Assembly (NCBI GenBank): GCA_009760855.2
Contig: WPIO01000008.1
Location: 1,678,501 to 1,742,500 of the forward strand
Length of the DNA: 64,000 bases
Direction: 5' to 3'
Source of the DNA: Cristatella mucedo
Taxonomy: Eukaryota; Bryozoa; Phylactolaemata; Cristatellidae
Notes under the pieces: model-generated
The model's database searches: none
What the model saw: the letters and a program-made list of their open reading frames with translations, nothing else
Told to the model about the DNA's origin: nothing
Part shown: piece after piece, positions 32,850-42,985 of the stretch
Numbering within the stretch: the first letter of the stretch is position 1
Layout: the number at the start of each line of letters is the position of its first letter
Made by a program: the position numbers and the translations under genes

Positions 32850-33526
32850 AAAAAAGCTTTTATACAAACAGTCTTGTCTTTTTTCTTTCAGAGGAAGAAT
32901 TACTCAGTCTCTTGTAGACAAAATAATCGGGCTATTGCTATGCTTGGCAGATCTGAGTGTTCTAAGAGTAATTAATCTAAGACAGAGTGGAGACTATTTA
33001 TCTAGGTCGACTGATGTGCAAATGCAAAAAACCAGTTTACTCAAAGTTAATACTGAAAATTAAAGACATATATTCATCCGCGGTTGACCAACGTTTGTGT
33101 TATAAGCAATCAAACTACTTACAGAGGTGTAAATGAAAAACGTGAATCAGATTACTTCAATTTAGTGGTAGACAAAAAACAAATGTGTATTTTCAAAGAA
33201 TAACTTCGCCTGTCAAAATTGATATATTGGATTATAAAGAAGTAATAATTAGAAACTATCATACATTTTATTCTCCTGATTTTCTCCTTTAAATTCACTT
33301 ACTTTTTCCTATTCTGGGATATAAAATAATTACATGCTAATAGGACTTATTTCTATGGAAAAGAAACTTTACTGTCTCAAGTTCCGAAACTCCTCCAGTA
33401 AGAAAAATTATTATATTCAATATTAATTTTTCTTCTTTTATTAAGTTGCCGAATTACATAACTCCTAGTGCTGATGATTGTGTTGAAATTGATTTGGTTA
33501 CTGGAGTTGTATTATCTAAGATAACT
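32850..33526 (+). other. AT-rich remnant, possibly the C-terminal part of the fibre-like gene
   Basis: Short plus-strand runs such as 'PVKIDILDYKEVIIRNYHTF' (near 33,215) and 'YITPSADDCVEIDLVTGVVL' (near 33,460) look like protein but are broken by many stops. No DNA polymerase motif was found here. Confidence 0.3.
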
Positions 33527-34369
33527 TCAGCCGTGTTTAAATAGGAAGACCTTGGAGTTTCTGATATTTACACTCTTCAATCTAACGACTCCCAAATAAC
33601 TTTTTTGGCTCCGGGAATCCTTCGAATAAAGCTGTCTAATGCTTTTTGTTGTCTTATTTTTTCTAGAGTACGCTTCTGATCTTATGCAACCAATCGTTTC
33701 AATTTTAAGGTCCTTTAGAAACTCTTCGAAAATGAAACCATCGCAAACTTTTGAAAAAATGCCAGTCACATTTGAATCTGTGCAGGGAATCTTTAGAGCT
33801 TTGTATTCAAACACTAGCCTCAATGTTTCAAGCAAAGAAGCCCTAATTTGTTCAATTGGGAAGATACATCTTAAAATTGGAAAATTTCCGGCCTTGAGCT
33901 TCTTTAAGTCCGTCAATGCACCTCATTTCTATTGAAATTATTCTCTGAGCTAAATTTTTATTTATATTTTATTGCGGAACATAGACGAAGCAGCAGTTGA
34001 AGCAGGCGTAGAAGATAAAGCCGAAGATGCTGCAACTGCCGCAATAGCAGCCCTTTGCCTCTCACTTGTTCCGTCTGAGATGTCCAGTAGGATGGCATAG
34101 CACTCGTCTTTCACAATGACGGAGATATCGGGCTTTATTCGTGATACTCCAGAGATAGCATGATAACAGTAGACATGCTTGGCAATTGGCAGCGATCCAC
34201 GTGGTGTATCCTGAAATGTCGCTGGGAGTGTCAAGAAGCCTATCAACCTTTGCTCAAACAGTAGTTTTGAGGTCAGCAGCTTTTCATAAGGAAAGTTTTG
34301 TTTGGCGATATAATCAAACGTTAAAGCATTGCCTACGCCTGTAACCCTTGCGATAGTAAAATCCAACAT
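33527..34369 (-). pseudogene. Unidentified gene next to the right TIR
   Basis: Two long minus frames, 34,369-33,962 (135 codons, starts 'MLDFTIARVTGVGNALTF', Ala/Ser-rich end 'AAVAASSALSSTPASTAASS') and 33,916-33,527 (129 codons, starts 'MTDLKKLKAGNFPILRC'), follow each other with a small gap. They could be one gene with a frameshift or two genes. They are the least decayed frames of the element. No family recognised. Confidence 0.45.
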
Positions 34370-34560
34370 TGTTTTGTCTTCCTAGCCTACCAACGTAGGA
34401 AACTGTCTTAATCAAGGTCAACATTCACCAAACTCTTCGCCCCAGTTGCAAATAAAAACCTTGCCCTAAACGGCAAAGGTATTTTCTGCTATGTGAGGGA
34501 ATTTTTTTTGTTCAATACACTTAAGGTTGCATCATTGCACAAATGTAAGACATACACCCG

Positions 34561-34665
34561 TGATGAATTGCCTTTTGCACTTTACGATAAAAGATCCTTG
34601 CGCTCGGGCAGATTTGCGAGCGAGTAGAGAGTTTTTGTTGTAAAGGGTAAAAAAACAATTCATCA
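34561..34665 (-). repeat. Right terminal inverted repeat of the Polinton-like element
   Basis: It reads 'tgatgaattg' at its inner end and 'caattcatca' at its outer end, and is the reverse complement of 15,341-15,444. Because both ends of the arm mirror each other over about 27 bp ('ttttgcactttac' against 'ttttaccctttac'), each arm can fold on itself. Confidence 0.85.
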
Positions 34666-34671
34666 CGGCGT
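34666..34671. repeat. Target-site duplication, right copy: CGGCG(T)
   Basis: It matches 15,336-15,341. Host sequence continues as 'cgtagcattgcagtgtgg', aligned with 'agtagcatagcagtgtgg' at 55,468. Confidence 0.75.
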
Positions 34672-35716
34672 CGTAGCATTGCAGTGTGGCGTCATCTGCT
34701 GCGATTGACCAAGGAGTGGCGTACAGCCTTCGAGCACCGACTGTCCCGCTGACGTCATTATTTCAGCCAGTAGTGAGAGTAAGGAGCTAAGGCCGTGTGC
34801 AGGCAGCACCGGTGCGGCCATGTGCCTAATTCTTGCGCTGCCTGAGCTCATCGATCCCTCCAGCATCGTGCCGCGTAATCTCTCTATGAATCTCGAACGT
34901 AACGCGAAAATTAGCTGTGCGAGAAGCACACTGCTACCTGATTCATGCGTGCCGAGCAGAAACGCATTATTAAAACTTGGGTCGGGCTATGGCCGGATAC
35001 AGGACCAGCGGCCGTGGCGGTGAGAGGCAAGGCTTTGACAGAGCTCGGGGTGCGGCAGAAATGGTCGGAATGAATAAATCCATCTTTAAATTTTAATTCT
35101 AAAATGGCGCCGCAGCCACTAAGAAGTGCTGGAACCACCATAAGCTGCGAGTGCCCTTAGTTTATTGAACACGAGTTCCAACATCGACAATGCTCAGCAA
35201 ACGGCAGGCCGCAAAATGTGCCAGAATATAATCCGATTCGACTGTGGTGAGATTCCCGCACGTTAAAATGAGCCACTAATAGCTCCAGGTCACGTCGTCT
35301 AGCCACCAAATGCACCAGCGGAAGCAGTAGTTAAGTGCAAAAATGTTCTGCGGATCAGCCCTAGAGAAAGTGCAAGCGATGGGATAACACGTGTACACCG
35401 TTATGTGGGCTGCCAGCCTGTCAGCCCCACTGCCGCGCCCGTATGCGCCCCTTCATAGCAGCAGCGTTTTGTTACTATCGGCCTACTTGCCTACCGAGAT
35501 ACCGGGAGCTGAGCCTATGACTCATCGGACGCTCTCCCGCCAACGTATTTTTCGCATGTCAGGGAAGACTGCTAGCCGCGCGATCGCCACTTTGTAGAGT
35601 GAGAACTTTATCTAGAGGCACCATATAGCCCGCTCGTACCAGTATGCCGACCGTAACGGAACACCACAGCAATGAATAGCTCACCTACTTTAATATAATC
35701 GGTTAGAGTACTTAGC

Positions 35717-35915
35717 ATTTCATTCGTGGTTTCATACTTATCGTGATTAGGAACTGGTTACATCTTATGGCATGTTAAAAAGCCATACAAACTCCAAACT
35801 CAGGAGCTGGGAGTCAGTTGTAGTCTGGACTCTGCAGAATAGCTGCGAGCTCTGGGTTGTGATGACCACAAGCCTCGCTCTGCGGCTTGCTGATGAGTGA
35901 ATTGTTCAGTCTAGT
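35717..35915 (-). repeat. Segment inverted relative to repeat S2
   Basis: 35,722-35,905 is the reverse complement of 56,726-56,905. For example 'ggagctgggagtcagttgta' here is 'tacaactgactcccagctcc' there, while both sides stay in direct orientation. A short inverted 'cattcg(t/c)ggtttc' block sits at the junctions. Confidence 0.8.
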
Positions 35916-35984
35916 CATTTACCATGCGGTCAATGTACCTTTTCCGCCAGACCGGCTTCTGATGCGGTCGAAACTGGTTGCCAC

Positions 35985-36583
35985 TACAGCGGACTATGAA
36001 TATGGCTGCAAGGCTGGTCTTCAAGTCCCAGCGGTTTGAGCACGTGTCACCTTTGCTGGAAGAGCTAGGATGGTTGCCGGTTGAGCAAAGGATACAGAGC
36101 AAAGTTCTTACGCTGACCCACAAGGCCCGCCACGGCTTGGCTCCTTCATACCTAGCTGAACTGCTACATCAGTTTCAGCCTGTTCGCGCCCTCAGGTCCT
36201 GTGTGGACAATAAATTAGCTGTCCCATTCCTCCGCTTAAAGACAGTTGGTGACAGAAGCTTTAGCTCTGCAGGTCCTAGACTGTGGAACTCGCTTCCACA
36301 ATTCTTACGCAACGACATCTACTCTCCAACTGCCGACTATGGCACATCTTTTTCAGCGGTCCTGAACTGCTACTTCTATCCTACTCACTACCTCAACTGC
36401 TCTCCTAACTCTGCTATGCTTGCCACTTTCTCTTTGTTGCGTGAGACGAAGTCTGTTGGCTACCGAATGCGTACCGAAAGCCGCTTAGGCTGTGAGTGCG
36501 CTATACAAAACTCCTGCGTAACGCCCACATGGTCTTTATGACTTTGTGGAGTTACTGACGGAGATACATTACATTACATTACA
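35985..36583 (+). mobile_element. LINE family B copy, 5'-truncated, with (ATTAC)n tail
   Basis: The open frame to 36,541 reads the C-terminal part ('QRFEHVSPLLEELGWLPVEQ' through 'FSSAGPRLWNSLPQFL'). The 3' untranslated 'atggtctttatgactttgtg' and four ATTAC units follow at 36,563-36,582. It is the best-preserved family B C-terminus in the window and is young relative to S, since S2 lacks it. Confidence 0.85.
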
Positions 36584-37147
36584 TGTTGCTAACGGCCGCT
36601 TAAAAAGTGAACAGACTTTGCATTATTCAGGTTGGTTATAGCTCCGAGGTCGATCGCGTCACCCTCTTCTCTCTGGCACTCGTCGGGCCGGCTCGGCACG
36701 CTCGGTTGGGCAGGCTCGCGCTGCGTCCTCAAAGTTTGCGTCGCATGACGCATGCTCTGAAGAAAGGGCTGTGCAAAGCGTCTGCGTTCAGCTTCTCGCC
36801 GCGATGAGTTTGCAAATCTTCCATTGCGTCGAATCAAACCACGTATTCGCCCAGAGGAGCTTCTTGCTTCTCCCGAGTCTACTTGTCTGGTTATAAATCA
36901 CCGTGCTAACTAGAAAGGTTTTCGGATAATATAAAGTGCATCTATCGGCCTTTCAGGCACAGGGCCTGCACGGAAGAGTTGTTCCTATACGCAAGCATCA
37001 TGGTAGGAGAGCTCGGGTCCAGACTTGGGCGTTATAGGGTCACAAACCTGAAACTGGAAAAGATTTGTATAATGTTATTCCGAGTCCTTCGGGATTTATG
37101 CTAGTGCATAAATTCAAACGATAAGAAATGTTTTTTTAGCTAATCTA

Positions 37148-37330
37148 ATGTGAGTGAGCCGTAACGGCTCACTGGGTAAGTTGGCTGCTTTTCACGACCT
37201 CGGCCCCGAAGTCGTGGGTTCGAATCCTGTGGTGGGCGATCCTGTATCGCCACTGCAAGCGGTGGTGATAGCCGTCAAGGCTCTTCTGTCGCTATACAAA
37301 AAGAGGCTGTTAAATCAGATAGCTATTTTT
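37148..37330 (+). mobile_element. SINE1 (tRNA-derived), near full length
   Basis: A-box-like 'taacggctcactgggtaagt' is at 37,161, B-box 'gggttcgaatcc' near 37,216, body 'actgcaagcggtggtgatag' and end 'aaaagaggctgttaaatcag'. The S2 equivalent point (about 57,560, 'aatctaatatgactgctaaa') is empty. Confidence 0.85.
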
Positions 37331-37524
37331 TTAATGCTAAAGTGCCAACTATAAATTGATCGAATAGGACGTTTCAAGACTTTGTAAACTCTATGGAGCT
37401 TGCATGGTGGCAAAGTTTCTCAATTTAAATAAAAAATACTCTAAAAAGCACTGGATATGACTTTATGATTACAGATGCTAGAACTAACGTAAAATAATAT
37501 TTTATGTAATAATAATAAAATACC

Positions 37525-37820
37525 AACTGACATGGTATCATCTCTTGAAGTTGCGAAATTTAACAAGAAGCTAAAAGCCTACTTGCTCTTCGTAGCGTTT
37601 TTCACTTTTTCACTGTTGATTGTTTATCGTTCGTTTTGTATTACCGAACCATTTGCGTCTCGAATGCGAGGGATATGCTGTTGCATAGCTTGCCAGTATC
37701 ATCAGTGTTTACCTGCGGATACTTCGGTAGGCATTGCTGGCAGGTGCTGCGACTGGTAGGTGGTACTGAGAGCCTACGCGTGCGTTTCTGCAAGCTTGTA
37801 TTAGCAAGATAAATAAATAA
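37525..37820 (+). mobile_element. Third LINE family, 3' end with AAAT tail (part of repeat S)
   Basis: A frame at 37,532 reads 'VSSLEVAKFNKKLKAYLLFV', resembling the C-terminus of L2/CR1-type LINEs ('DLTTFKRNLKTYLF' in family A). The sequence ends 'agcaagataaataaataaat'. The S2 copy (57,775-58,076) ends the same way. Assignment to a LINE is inference. Confidence 0.4.
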
Positions 37821-37970
37821 ATAAAATTCCTTTGTATAGTGCCCTAAGAGAACTGAATCTCTATTCATGTACTTCAAATATGCCGCAGGACTCAAGCCAA
37901 TGACCTCAGCAAGATCTCGGTTTGGTGTGATTACCTTAACCACTGGGCCAAACTGGGCCTCTGCCTAATC
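37815..37970 (-). mobile_element. SINE2: tRNA-like head with LINE family A 3' hairpin
   Basis: On the minus strand the head 'ggcccagtggttaaggtaat' (A-box) and 'ggcttgagtcctgc' (B-box) are followed by a tail with 'aatagagattcagttctctt' and 'agggcactatacaaa', close to the LINE A 3' hairpin. A second copy is at 55,912-56,062. Confidence 0.65.
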
Positions 37971-38880
37971 ATACTTGTCTGGTAAGGACACCTCGCGCTC
38001 AAGAAACTCGCGATCATCTTTTTTCTCTTGAGGTGAGTTGGAAAGTGCCTAAATAGAGCTTTAGTTTTCGTGTGCTACAAAAATGGCTCAAAATTACTTT
38101 TATTATTATTGTAGTCATTATTGCTGTAGTAAAGTTAAAACGTAGATGAAAGTCGCAGAGGATTTAATTCAAATGGATTTTGACAATGAAAGAGTCAGCC
38201 TCAATCATTTTCCGTTAATTTGGCCTTAACCCAATATCCAGGCCTTAATCCTGTCCCTGGATGCACTAATTCACAGTATTCACAGTTCGCAGGTTCTAGT
38301 CCTGCAGTGCACCATCATATCCAACCCGCTGCTAGCAGAGGTAATAGATGGTAGTGCCTGCCGATCTGCTAATATGGTATACTCCCGTGAGTGACTCAAT
38401 TCGTAGCTCTCTTGGAAAATTTCCGCTACTGTATTTTAAGGCTCAATTGAGCAAGCGGAATTCCAGTAAAAAATATCCGTCTACTCGGTCATAATGTCAT
38501 AACAAAAGCCATTCTTCCATGGAGTTTCTAAGCTAGACGTTGCAACCTCGCCGGTGTTACTCGAGCTTCCGGTACCATACTGAAAGCTAGTCAGTTTACA
38601 CGAGTTAAACAGTTTCAGCTGCTAAAAACTATCTGACTTAGCACATTTTCAAGGGCGGAAATAATCTCAATCTAATCAAATCCTGACTAAGTGCTTCGCG
38701 CCTCATGCCATATTTTACGGTTGTAAAATACGATTTTGGTAGCAGAGTTTGAAATAAAAAACGACTACGAAATAGCAGCAATAAACCTAGGCTTATGAGC
38801 CTTTCTATGTGTGGTTATTTATGAAACGAGACTATTGAGTGACTGGCCAGCTGGCCGCTATATAAGGGTGTGATACTGGT
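37971..38880. other. Intergenic, nothing firm
   Basis: A weak B-box-like 'aggttctagtcctgcagtg' near 38,291 may be a decayed SINE1. Nothing else was recognised. Confidence 0.4.
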
Positions 38881-38890
38881 CTGAATGCAG

Positions 38891-39012
<122 letters not shown>

Positions 39013-39089
39013 AAACACTCGATTGCTCGATCTCAATTTCTAAAAGGAAGCACTTATAGGTTTCCTAGTCTCATTCGTTACTCTAGAGC

Positions 39090-39165
39090 AGAGGTCGGCA
39101 AACTCCGGCCTTTAGGCCACATGCGGCCTAGCTGTTCAGCTAGGCCTAGCCTTCAGTCTGGCCTA
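39090..39165 (+). mobile_element. hAT-type transposon terminus, remnant
   Basis: 'cagaggtcggcaaactccgg' at 39,090 followed by 'ccacatgcggcc' has the wording of hAT-family inverted-repeat ends (CAG-GGTCGGCAA). It is followed by a small palindrome 'cctagctgttcagctagg'. No matching second end was found within the window, so only an end or a solo remnant is claimed. Confidence 0.45.
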
Positions 39166-39639
39166 GCGGCTATTTGTTATTTATTGTTGGATCTGGAAAA
39201 ATTGAGTTGCCGTGGTTTTCTTCCCCTTCACTATAGAGGTACTTTGACTTGCGAGTATTCCAGTTAACGAGTTTTTGAGGCACGAGCCGTCTCTTTCGAC
39301 CGCTTTTTGCTTTGATTTCAGAGTTAACTGCCGCAATTGTGCCGCTTGCAGCTTTCGTTTCGCCCGTTTGGCCTCGTTATGATTTTAGAACTGCGACTTT
39401 GCTTTGAGCACGGCTAGCGGCGGCAGCCTTTTGCCGTGACGGGTTTGCTCAAGAAAGTGTTAACGAGTGCAAATTAGTGTACCAGTGAGGCAAGTAAGAG
39501 GGTGGAGAGAGAAACAGCGTGCGGTTGCTAAGGCCGGTTAGGGACGGTCAGCAGAAGACGTTCCGACTGCCAGGGCGTTACGTCAAGCTCGGACCTAGTG
39601 GTTCCCTACACAACCACACTGAGGTGGGCTGGCTCGGTC
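39166..39639. other. Possible interior of the hAT-like remnant, otherwise nothing
   Basis: No coding capacity and no second copy in the window. 'gtgccgcttgcag' and 'gttaacgag' type blocks are common in non-autonomous hAT interiors, but this is weak. Confidence 0.3.
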
Positions 39640-39760
39640 GTGGCAACGTCATTGAGCGAGTTTTCGCTCTCCACCACGAGACTATGTGGGTGTTGTGTAA
39701 CATCTACATAGTCTTTATGGCTTTGTGTTGTTACAGACGGAGAAACATTGCAGTCATGTG
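39640..39760 (+). mobile_element. LINE family B 3' end fragment
   Basis: 'acatagtctttatggctttg' then 'ttacagacggagaaacatt' matches the family B 3' untranslated region (36,528-36,565 and 51,450-51,495). Confidence 0.65.
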
Positions 39761-39819
39761 ACCCTCATGGCCTTAGCAATCGGCCACAGTCCTTCTCTAG
39801 CGCCTCTCTTACATCGATA

Positions 39820-40400
39820 TCTTAGCCAGGTATTACTGGCACTGCACTACAGTGGTTCAGGTCCTACTTCAGAGGGAAACTCCTGAGCATAGATGTTTAT
39901 GGCAAAGGTCATCTACGGAGAAACTGAAGGATGGGGTACCTCAGGGCTCTTTACTTAGTATGCTTCTTTTCACATAATATATTCTCCTTTTGCCAATGTG
40001 ATCGCCTAGCCAACTCTAGGCTTTCACTTTGTATTAATACGAAACTCACTTGTGTGCTCTGATCTGTCACAACCCTGCAGCAAGTAAGGTTCTCTCAACT
40101 CCCTCGCTCCGTGTAGTGCTGATAGTTACACGGGAACGGCAGCAATTTATTGTAATTGAATACTATGAAAATATTCTGTGAACTGTGGGCACACCAAGTG
40201 CAAATCATAATGTGGAAAACTTAACGCTCAAGATCGGCTCCACCAGCATAACCCTGGTTGAATTGCACGAAGCCTAGGTGCCCTGTTACAAAGTGACCTT
40301 TCTCTAGACGATTACATCAGCTCCACCATCAAGTGTGCCCACTTTTAGCTACACAACAGCACTAAAATTCGGGCTTGTTTAAACAGGCACACTTTTTCGA
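39820..40400 (+). mobile_element. LINE family A copy, degenerate
   Basis: It follows the LINE at 51.9 kb from 'actggcactgcactacagtg' (39,837) through 'ggggtacctcagggctct' (motif B), 'ggctttcacttt' (motif C region), 'aagatcggctccaccagcat' and 'aaaattcgggcttgttta' (40,383). No frame survives. Confidence 0.7.
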
Positions 40401-41352
40401 CTCCAAGTTCAGTTTAGACCTTTACCTGACTTAGTCATGATACCTTCGGTTATTCCACTGATATCTTTGCTGCGACTGTTCATGAGCTACCCCAGCATAT
40501 GCTACTCAAAACTTGACCCGCTTAGCATGAGGTCAGATGTTGCCATCGGTCAATACCTACCGGTGTGCCTTCTTCGGCGCGTCAGTGAGGACCTCCATGC
40601 AACCTGTGTTCGCCCTATAAACAGCTCGGCTATCAAACCTACGATCCGTAAGCTTAGAGCTCAGATTAGTGTGACTTTGACCCAGGCCGGTATGCAGCTG
40701 TCATTCAATAACCCGCCATTGATTAGCCGTTGCACGTAGCTAGGGTGAGGGAGCAGCTTTGTTCCATCAACGAGCCGTCGATTGGCTGTTGCTGATGAGC
40801 AGAGGCAGGACGAGCGAATCCAGCAGAGACTGGAGGCCCAGCTTAGAAGAGTGGCGATCTAAACGTCCTGCAGAGCGACGGCACGCTGGTCGCCAGTAGT
40901 ATGGTCGCCAGTAGTATGCACCTGCTAATGCTTTACGGTGTTTGAGCCCTGTTGCCAGTGTCAAGGTACTGATTTATACTAAACCTATGAAATTACGCAA
41001 CAACATTCGAAAAGTCTAATCAAACCCCAGCTTCTGAATTTCATAATGTATCGGTTAGGCGCCACTTACGGTCTATCTTGCTCTATGATCCGACCAATTT
41101 TCTGCCTCCTCGGCTGCGTTTGCTCTGCAGGCTCCACCAGAGTGGCAGGCGTTACGTGAACATTGTCTAAGCAACACTGGTCGCCGTGAGCCGGCAGCCT
41201 CAGGAGACCTAGGCCGGTGTTTCGGCTTAAATATCCGATAAATCGCTCCAGCTATTTTCATTTTCGCTTAACCTGCAAGCATAACTTACAATGACTTTGC
41301 ACTACTAGGTCGTACTGGAGAATGGTGGAGATCTCCTGGCTTGCAGTGGTGA
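40401..41352. other. Mostly unassigned; contains a repeat shared with 59.83-60.02 kb
   Basis: The stretch at about 40,680-40,830 ('gattggctgttgctgatgag', 'cagaggcaggacgag') recurs diverged at 59,830-60,020 ('gataagctgttgctgataag', 'cagaggcaagacgag'). No coding region could be supported. Confidence 0.45.
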
Positions 41353-42780
41353 GTGCTTGCTATAGGTAGTGACGAAACTAGAAATCTATCACCGGCCGAG
41401 TGGCTCGCTCCAGATGAGCCACATATAGACAACCTCGTGGTTATAGGGAAACCGTGTATGACAATAGGGAGGCTTCAGCTCACTACTGGCCTTTTGCCTT
41501 GGGCCTGGCTCTCTGCAATCAGGTCCTCATTAAAAGCCGTGAACTGTTGTTATATGGCGACCTCATTCTTGCTTTCTTAGCTAAGATAGTATTGTGTGGC
41601 CAGCCCTTGCTGATTGCAGGAGACTTCAGAATTCACGTTGCCATGCATAGCAAAAGTCAGGTCCGCTCATTTCTTGACTATCTGGAGAACTTTGGCTTAG
41701 TCCAACACATTAATCATATCACTTACGCGTATGGCCGTATCTTGGATCTCCTTGTCACTACGGATGTCTTCCACACTGACCTTGTATTATGCCTGCTGAC
41801 CATCACTGACCATTACTCTGTATCCTTCACTGGTAATGCACCACTTTACTTTCAGGCTACTGTCAAGTTTGTCGGGCTCAGAACTTAAGAAGCATTGTCC
41901 ACGAGCTATTATTGAAATCTGCATGCGAGGCAGGATTTCTAAATCTGCATCCTGACTCGACCGACATCCTTGATATCCTCACTGAAGCAGAGAACATGGC
42001 ACTTGAAGGAAGCTCCAGTACACTCGACTCCCGTACATTCCCTCCGTGTACAGAATCGCAGAGAATCTTTATAATTTAAAGAAAACTTTAAAAGATGCGC
42101 CGAGTTAAGCGGGGGGGGGGGCATACATGCCGTTTTAAAAGTTTCAGACAGATGGCGATCCAGTAAGATTTAAAGATTTCCTCCTAGTCTACACTAAAAA
42201 GCTTAGAAAGGCCAGGGCTTCTATTTTACTTTAAAACTAAAGTCCTTCCAGTCAGACCCAAGACAGATTTAAAAGACGGTAAACAATTTACTGGCCAATT
42301 CTGAGAGGTCTGACTCCTCAGATATTAACGACTCAGCCAACAATTTTTCAGTCTTCTTCACTGAAACAATTGTGCACACTAAATCTTCCATAAAGCCCAC
42401 CCCAGGTAAAGAAGTGGTAGAATCGCAAGCTTTGACCTTTCGTAACGGATTTTCCGAGGTTTCCAACAGTGGTATGGCTAAATTAATAAGGTCGAGCTAA
42501 ACGTGCTCGTCTCCTGACGAACCCATACCATCCCCTCTGTGATCTCCACTGGAAGACAAACTTAGCCCAGCCGTAAACAAGATTTGTCATGCTTCACTGG
42601 AAAAAGAAGTGCACTCAAGTCCTTCAAATCGTACACCTTTAGACCTTTTTCTGAAAAAGCCTGGATTAGTTACAGTGGTCCGAGAAACCATTTCACAGTT
42701 TCCCTTCTTCCTTTTTTCAAAGATTCTTGAAATCACGTAAATACATTATAGCAAATATCTAGAAGAATGCATTTTTAGAA
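41353..42780 (+). mobile_element. LINE fragment with endonuclease domain, degenerate
   Basis: The frame 41,454-41,888 contains 'PLLIAGDFRIHVAMHSK', 'LDYLENFGLVQHINHITYAY' and 'LLTITDHYSVSFTG'. This is the GDF-N/H and DHY core of an AP-type endonuclease (EEP fold) as in CR1/L2 LINEs; the Asn of GDFN is Arg here. Linker pieces follow (near 42,340 and 42,640), ending 'KKPGLVTVVRETISQFPFFL' before the reverse transcriptase, which matches family B (49,925). A G-homopolymer lies at 42,110-42,119. Stops throughout. Confidence 0.75.
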
Positions 42781-42789
42781 CAATATCAG

Positions 42790-42985
42790 TGGACATTCAC
42801 AGAACTTGGAGAGCATGCCTATTTATGACAGCATTTAGTGGGTCGCCGCGATTGGTCCTTCATGTGCTTATGCTTGCTGACACAGTGTTGTATGCTGCCA
42901 CTAGCCACACTTGCATGCTGACCCTGTGCATGTTATCCCCAACCATGCTATTCATGTTGTTTATCGAGCATGATATCTCCATTCA
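42790..42985 (+). mobile_element. LINE family A C-terminal fragment
   Basis: 'FMTAFSGSPRLVLHVLM' through 'TSHTCMLTLCMLSPTMLFML' matches the family A C-terminus. The diagnostic codon is CGA (42,849-42,851). The 3' hairpin and tail are missing. Confidence 0.75.

Larger units (their letters stand above)
15341..34665. mobile_element. Polinton/Maverick-like (adintovirus-like) endogenous element, degraded, 19.3 kb
   Basis: The ends are inverted repeats of about 105 bp (15,341-15,444 and 34,561-34,665, about 80% alike by eye, outermost bases TGATGAA/TTCATCA). They are bordered by CGGCG(T) on both sides. The host sequence left and right is continuous in the S2 copy (55,462-55,467 holds a single CGGCGT), so the insertion is directly visible. 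Inside are remnants of integrase, double-jelly-roll-type capsid protein, packaging-type ATPase, adenain-like protease and fibre-like proteins. Polintons are 15-20 kb, have TIRs, make 6-bp duplications and carry this gene set. Nested LINEs at 21.9-23.4 and 29.7-30.9 kb and LINE tails at 19.5 and 28.2 kb came later; without them the element is about 16.5 kb. No DNA polymerase B was recognised. Every gene has stops or frameshifts. Confidence 0.85.
34666..37820 (+). repeat. Host repeat S, copy S1, right part
   Basis: This part is collinear with 55,462-58,076 (S2). Landmarks are 'ggcgtacagccttcg' (34,717), 'gtgagaggcaaggc' (35,019), 'accaccataagctgc' (35,134), 'gtagagtgagaac' (35,594), 'acggccgcttaa' (36,592) and 'ctcttgaagttgcga' (37,542). 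It is interrupted by a family B LINE (35,985-36,583) and a SINE1 (37,148-37,330), both absent from S2. It lacks the SINE2 that S2 has at 55,912-56,062, and it contains the ~190-bp inversion at 35,717-35,915. Confidence 0.8.

Noticed and set aside
15341-34665. Prophage or bacterial contamination, suggested by the tail-fibre motifs
   Set aside because: The element is flanked by a host repeat with an empty paralogous site and contains nested animal LINEs, an adenain-type protease and a retroviral-type integrase.
37148-37330. Functional tRNA gene
   Set aside because: A- and B-box are present, but the body and 3' end match the SINE1 family in several places and the cloverleaf is not intact.
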